Origin: Lachnospiraceae bacterium
GTDB lineage: Bacteria > Bacillota > Clostridia > Lachnospirales > Lachnospiraceae
Length of the DNA stretch: 61,917 nucleotides
NCBI GenBank assembly: GCA_022793375.1
Contig: JAAWCS010000032.1
Location: 1 to 61,917 of the forward strand
Reading direction: 5' to 3'
Part shown: one piece after another, positions 58,086 to 61,917 of the stretch
How the letters are laid out: the number at the start of each line of letters is the position of its first letter
Numbering within the stretch: position 1 is the first letter of the stretch
Notes under the pieces: generated by a model
The model's database searches: none
The model's input: the letters and a program-made list of their open reading frames with translations, nothing else
What the model was told of the DNA's origin: nothing
Program-made: the position numbers and the translations under genes

Positions 58086-60524
58086 ATGAAAATAACGCAC
58101 CGACTTTTCGGCTTTTTATATTCCATTGCCCTGATCCTGATCCTGCTCGTCACGGCTTTTGATGTGGCCTGCTACGCGGACTATGGTTTTTTTCAAAAAG
58201 AATATGAGAAATACGGCGTTCTTAATGATCTCTCGATGGAGATGGACGACGTCATGGACGTGACCAGGCATATGATGGACTACCTGCGCGGCCGCGAAGA
58301 ATCCATGCAGATCCGCACAACGGTAGACGGCCGCGAGCAGGATTTCTTCAACGACCAGGATCTGTTTCACATGGCGGAGGTAAAGGACCTCTTTCTTGGC
58401 ATGTTCCGAATCCGCACCGGCGCTGTCGTGGTTCTCGTGCTCTCCCTGCTCGTCCTTTTTGCCACAAAGGCCGACGGCCGGACAATGTTTCGCTGCTTCC
58501 AGGGAAGCCTGCTCTTCTTTTTCGCGCTGATTGCCGTCTTAGGGCTGGCGATTGCCGTCAACTTCTCGCAGGCCTTCGTCCTTTTTCACCACCTGTTTTT
58601 TGACAACGACCTTTGGCTCTTTGATCCGGCGACCGACTTAATGATTAACATGCTGCCCGAAGGTTTGTTTATGGACTTCGCCGTCCGCATCCTTGGGTTT
58701 TTCTCGCTCCTGCTGCTCCTGTGCGAAGGCGCTTTTTTCCTGGTGCGCCGGCTCTGCGCGAAAAGACACAAAAAACTCAGCTCTGCGGCCCTGATTCTGG
58801 CTGTTTTCCTGGCCTCCTTAGCTCCGGCTAAAGCCGCTTTTGCTTCCCCGGACGCAGGCGCGGCGGCCTTAACTTCCCAGACATCCCCTGGGCCGGCCAA
58901 AGCCGCTTTTACCCCCTCAGACGCAGGCACGGCGGCCTTGGCATCCCCGGCCCGGGCATCCTCCGGACCGGTTTCGGTTCCTTCTGTCTCCCCCTTGGCC
59001 GACGACCTGACGACCCAGCCCGGGTGGCCGCAGGGCCCTGAAGTGCAGGCCGATGCCGCAATCCTCATTGACGCCCGCACCGGCAATATCCTTTATGCCA
59101 AAGATATCTACACCGCCTACCCCCCGGCCAGCATTACCAAAATCCTCACGGCCCTTGTGGCCTGTGAGCAGTCCAATTTAACCGATACGATCGTCTATTC
59201 CGCCAACGCCATCAACAGCATGCCCTTAGACGCCTCGAAGGCCGGTTTCAGTGTCGACGAAGCCGTCAGCATGCGTGATTCGCTCTACGGCCTGATGTTG
59301 AAATCCGGCAACGAAGCCGCCGTGGGCATTGCCGAGCATATTTCCGGCAGCGAAGCCGCCTTCTGCGAACGCATGAACGAACGCGCCGCCCAGGCCGGCG
59401 CCACCAACTCCAACTTTTTAAACTCCAACGGGCTTCCCAACGACAACCACTACACCACCTGTTACGATATGGCGATGATTATGCGGGACGCGGTCCAAAA
59501 CGACACTTTCCTGGAAATCGCTTCCTCAACAAGCTACGAAGCCCTTCCCACCAATATTCAGCCCGACGGCTACTCCTTTTCCAATTCGCACCGCATGATG
59601 AACCAAAACCGCGACGAATACTACGAGTACGCCGTTGCCGGCAAGACCGGCTATACCTCCAAGGCAGGCAATACATTGGTTACCTACGCCAAAAACGGCG
59701 ACATGGAGCTGATCTGCGTGATCCTGCACTCTCTTCAGACACAGTACAGCGATTCGCGCACCCTCTTTGAATACGGCTTTCAGAATTTTACCTGTTACAA
59801 TACGGCTGTTGAGGATACCACTTACAACAACAACGGCATGGGGTTTTTCTCCTTTTTAAGCAGCACCTTTGACGACTCTCCCCTGTCCGTCCAGCTTGAC
59901 GACTGCTACATCCTGCTGCCGGCGTCCGTCCCCTTCTCCGCCCTCAATTCCCGCCTGGAATACGCGCAGGAGGAGGATGCCGGCTCCAACCTTCTCGGCT
60001 ATGTCCACTATGAATACCAGGGGGCGGAAGTCGGCGTAACCGCCCTCCGCCTGCTCAGCCGGCTTAACGATCCTGCCGCCGGACAGACAAATCCGGAGGG
60101 CAGCTCTGCCGCCGGCGATGGCAGCATATCCGCTTCCGAGCCGCAAACCGGCACAGACGAGACGACCGGCGCCGGTGACACTGCCGGCACCGACGACGCC
60201 TCCGGTGCGGAAGGAAACGGCGCCGCTTTCCCCGGCGGCTCCGCGGACGGGAACGGCACCTCCTTCCCCGGCGGCGCTTCCGAAAGCCAGCCTGCGCCGC
60301 TTGAAACGGCCTCCGGCACGGAATCGACCCGCAAGGTAATCACCATCAACCTCTGGAGTCTGTGCGGTTATATTTTCCTCGCCCTCCTCGCCGCCTTAGT
60401 CTGCGGGCTTCTGATCCACCATTACAGCCCCAAGCAGCGGCGGGTCCGCAAAGCCCGCGAGATGCGGCGCATTTATATGAGCGGCGAGCGCAAAAAGAAA
60501 AAAAAGCGCAAGGAACTGCGCTGA
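58086..60524 (+). CDS. DUF1461 membrane domain fused to D-alanyl-D-alanine carboxypeptidase (S11)
   Basis: This 812-residue protein from ATG 58086 (CAAGGAGG upstream) has residues 1-230 as a TIGR01906/DUF1461 integral membrane domain with about five transmembrane helices. A low-complexity Ala/Pro stretch with two AKAAF repeats follows (about 240-300). The S11 penicillin-binding domain (about 315-660) has the three serine-peptidase motifs SITK, SGN (KSGNEAA) and KTG (GKTGYTSKAGN). After a Gly/Ser/Thr-rich linker a last transmembrane helix (about 757-780) and a very basic tail end the protein. It trims peptidoglycan stem peptides outside the membrane. Both families are usually separate proteins. 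Confidence 0.92.
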   Translation: MKITHRLFGFLYSIALILILLVTAFDVACYADYGFFQKEYEKYGVLNDLSMEMDDVMDVTRHMMDYLRGREESMQIRTTVDGREQDFFNDQDLFHMAEVKDLFLGMFRIRTGAVVVLVLSLLVLFATKADGRTMFRCFQGSLLFFFALIAVLGLAIAVNFSQAFVLFHHLFFDNDLWLFDPATDLMINMLPEGLFMDFAVRILGFFSLLLLLCEGAFFLVRRLCAKRHKKLSSAALILAVFLASLAPAKAAFASPDAGAAALTSQTSPGPAKAAFTPSDAGTAALASPARASSGPVSVPSVSPLADDLTTQPGWPQGPEVQADAAILIDARTGNILYAKDIYTAYPPASITKILTALVACEQSNLTDTIVYSANAINSMPLDASKAGFSVDEAVSMRDSLYGLMLKSGNEAAVGIAEHISGSEAAFCERMNERAAQAGATNSNFLNSNGLPNDNHYTTCYDMAMIMRDAVQNDTFLEIASSTSYEALPTNIQPDGYSFSNSHRMMNQNRDEYYEYAVAGKTGYTSKAGNTLVTYAKNGDMELICVILHSLQTQYSDSRTLFEYGFQNFTCYNTAVEDTTYNNNGMGFFSFLSSTFDDSPLSVQLDDCYILLPASVPFSALNSRLEYAQEEDAGSNLLGYVHYEYQGAEVGVTALRLLSRLNDPAAGQTNPEGSSAAGDGSISASEPQTGTDETTGAGDTAGTDDASGAEGNGAAFPGGSADGNGTSFPGGASESQPAPLETASGTESTRKVITINLWSLCGYIFLALLAALVCGLLIHHYSPKQRRVRKAREMRRIYMSGERKKKKKRKELR

Positions 60525-60534
60525 CCGCCCTCCT

Positions 60535-60660
60535 ATAAGACAGGCAAAACGAAACGGCTGCCAAACGCAGATAACGGACAACCTCTAATCGTACCCCATC
60601 GTACTCAGAAACCATCTGTTGTCCTGAAATCCGTGTTTGACAGCCGTCTTGTCTGTTTTT
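60535..60660 (+). terminator. Long structured inverted repeat and terminator
   Basis: Arms ACGGCTGCCAAACG (60554-60567) and CGTGTTTGACAGCCGT (60632-60647) enclose an inner pair GGACAAC (60576-60582) and GTTGTCC (60617-60623), and TTTTT follows at 60656. It lies between convergent genes. It can act as a terminator, but its 95-nt span and nested stems also suit a small mobile repeat or a structured RNA. Confidence 0.6.
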
Positions 60661-60670
60661 CGATAAAATC

Positions 60671-61624
60671 CTATTCCGCGCCCGCTTCCTTTTCCCTGCG
60701 CCGTTTTTTCACGTTCTCGTGGTGCAGGCGCAGCTCGTCCGCTTCCTCCTCGCCGATCCTCTTCAATGTCTTTATGATAAAAACGCGGTCGTTCGGCGTC
60801 TTTTTCACCCGCAGCTTTCCCTTGACCAGGCCGTGCACCGGACACTCGTTCAACGACAAATACTGCCGGCTGCTCGCATTAAACCACGGAAGCAGCTTCC
60901 TCATCCGTGCCCCGCATTCATAGCAGCGGACGGAAAGCACCTCTTTATCCCTGAGCGCCTCCTCCCGGCTGCCAAACATCCGCGATACATACTTCCCGTA
61001 CCCGCTGAATACCAGATGGATTTCCTCCTGCCGGCAGGAGGGCAGTCGATAATAATCCACGGATTCAAATTCCTTTACCCGATCCCAGTCCATGCGCTCC
61101 ATAATCCGTGCCGTATAGCAGGTATCGTCGTATGCCCGATGAAACGGGATGTCCTTCTCAATCTGCAGCTGCTCCACCGCGTCCTCCAGCGAACGCCGGC
61201 TCTTGCCGTCCTCATACAGCAGGCTGAACAGCTTCTGCACGTCATAATACAACAGCGGCATCGGAAGCGGGTTCTTCATATGATAAAAATGCATGTTCCG
61301 CTGCAGCTCCATCAAGTCTAACGGCCCCCAGGAGCAAAAACGGCAGTCGTCGCCGCACCAGGCCCAAAAGTCCGCCAACACCTCCGGAAAGCTCCTGGCG
61401 CCCGCAAATTCCTTCATATCCAGATGGAGAAGCTCCCTCGTCCGGTAATGAAACTTACGATACACTTTCGGACGAATCATCTCGCTGAAGTAGTCGACAA
61501 TCTTCCGCTCCTCATTCAGCTTCACCGCCCCGATTTCTACAATCTCAAAGGGGAGGTTCGGATTCTCCCGGGCTTTCCCGGCCGGACACTGGTTCCACTC
61601 CAGGTCAAGCACAATGTAATGCAT
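60671..61624 (-). CDS. DEDDh 3'-5' exonuclease, KapD-like
   Basis: This 317-residue protein has a DnaQ-like exonuclease domain at 1-190: Exo I YIVLDLEWNQ with Asp and Glu, an Exo II segment with CSWGPLDLMEL, and Exo III HRAYDDTCYTARIM with the DEDDh His. The C-terminal 120 residues hold a cysteine pair CYECGARMRKLLPW and C-x-VHG, perhaps metal-binding, then a basic end. Similar proteins are annotated as KapD or sporulation inhibitors in Firmicutes. CCTTTCA-rich sequence (GAAAGGAGGGAG on the minus strand) precedes ATG 61624. Confidence 0.88.
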   Translation of the reverse strand: MHYIVLDLEWNQCPAGKARENPNLPFEIVEIGAVKLNEERKIVDYFSEMIRPKVYRKFHYRTRELLHLDMKEFAGARSFPEVLADFWAWCGDDCRFCSWGPLDLMELQRNMHFYHMKNPLPMPLLYYDVQKLFSLLYEDGKSRRSLEDAVEQLQIEKDIPFHRAYDDTCYTARIMERMDWDRVKEFESVDYYRLPSCRQEEIHLVFSGYGKYVSRMFGSREEALRDKEVLSVRCYECGARMRKLLPWFNASSRQYLSLNECPVHGLVKGKLRVKKTPNDRVFIIKTLKRIGEEEADELRLHHENVKKRRREKEAGAE

Positions 61625-61707
61625 GGGATGTTCTCCCTCCTTTCACCGTTAGAATTGTACCATAAAACAGCCTTTCCGTAAAGACGCGGATTTCAGGCAA
61701 ATATATA

Positions 61708-61736
61708 TTGTAAAACGTCTCCATTTCCTCTATAAT
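61708..61736 (+). promoter_or_regulatory. Promoter reading off the right edge
   Basis: TTGTAA (61708-61713) and TATAAT (61731-61736) with a 17-bp spacer. The following 180 bases to the window end contain no visible start codon with a ribosome site, so its target lies outside. The stretch CTTGCCCGCAAGGCC at 61766-61780 could form a small stem. Confidence 0.6.
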
Positions 61737-61917
61737 AAAACCAGAATTTAAAAAGATTTTCCGTCTTGCCCGCAAGGCCCGTCTTCCGTCGTAGTACTAG
61801 GAAAGTTCCGACGTTTTCATTTTCTTATTTTCTTCATTTGTTCCCCTGAACCTCGATTCTTCCCATATTTACAGCAAATTTTCAATGCCCCTTCGAAACT
61901 TTTTTTATTGAAAAAAA

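Overview
The window looks like a chromosomal stretch of a fairly GC-rich Lachnospiraceae-type Firmicute (Clostridia). Evidence is the Gram-positive gene set (sporulation-linked YyaC, KapD-like exonuclease, DUF6128 and LysM proteins), a T-box in front of metG, sigma-A-type promoters and strong Shine-Dalgarno sites. Species cannot be named from sequence alone.

Layout. 1-0.5 kb: end of a DUF4143 ATPase plus an orphan tail of a second one. 0.7-8.9 kb (minus): metG with a T-box leader; a nucleoside-salvage operon (amidohydrolase, GntR/UTRA regulator, nucleoside phosphorylase) with a promoter/operator; mutM; a TatD-associated radical SAM protein; pyridoxal kinase. 9-18 kb: a divergent, C-terminally truncated MocR/PdxR-type regulator that lacks the PLP lysine, an ECF sigma/anti-sigma pair, a PadR-DUF2812 unit with a 25-bp palindrome, an eroded DUF3990/DUF3791 toxin-antitoxin-like locus, a PH-like membrane protein, trmO and a DUF885 lipoprotein. 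18-24.8 kb: lacZ, an extracellular FMN/FAD reductase and a response regulator. 24.8-26.6 kb: an AT-rich scar of mobile DNA (orphan RelB/DinJ antitoxin, serine-recombinase remnant, TetR gene with operator, truncated methyltransferase). 26.6-34.5 kb: histidine kinase, LysM protein, YyaC, DUF6128, YitT, PlsC, FNT transporter.

34.5-50.2 kb is the centrepiece: a compact PBSX/XkdK-type contractile tail locus with sheath, tube, frameshifted tail chaperone, tape measure, baseplate, fibre, holin and amidase, but no head, portal, intact terminase or integrase. This is the gene content of an R-type tailocin. A 9-codon relic that reads like the start of a terminase small subunit lies where the head module would have been. 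Control appears to come from a divergent ImmR/ImmA-type repressor-protease pair, with four copies of a dyad operator placed over both promoters. Beside it sits an AbiF-type abortive-infection gene with its own short terminator-ended RNA (abiF motif type), then tRNA-Lys(CTT).

52-61.9 kb: cysK with a consensus promoter, a radical SAM-flippase pair, a small membrane protein-XRE pair, trxA, trmB, a DUF1461-S11 D,D-carboxypeptidase fusion and a KapD-like exonuclease.

A dispersed repeat (about 40-52 bp) carrying a 4-bp hairpin with covariation, directly followed by a ribosome binding site, precedes udp, lacZ (three tandem copies), trxA and a tailocin gene. It is one of the more unusual signals here.
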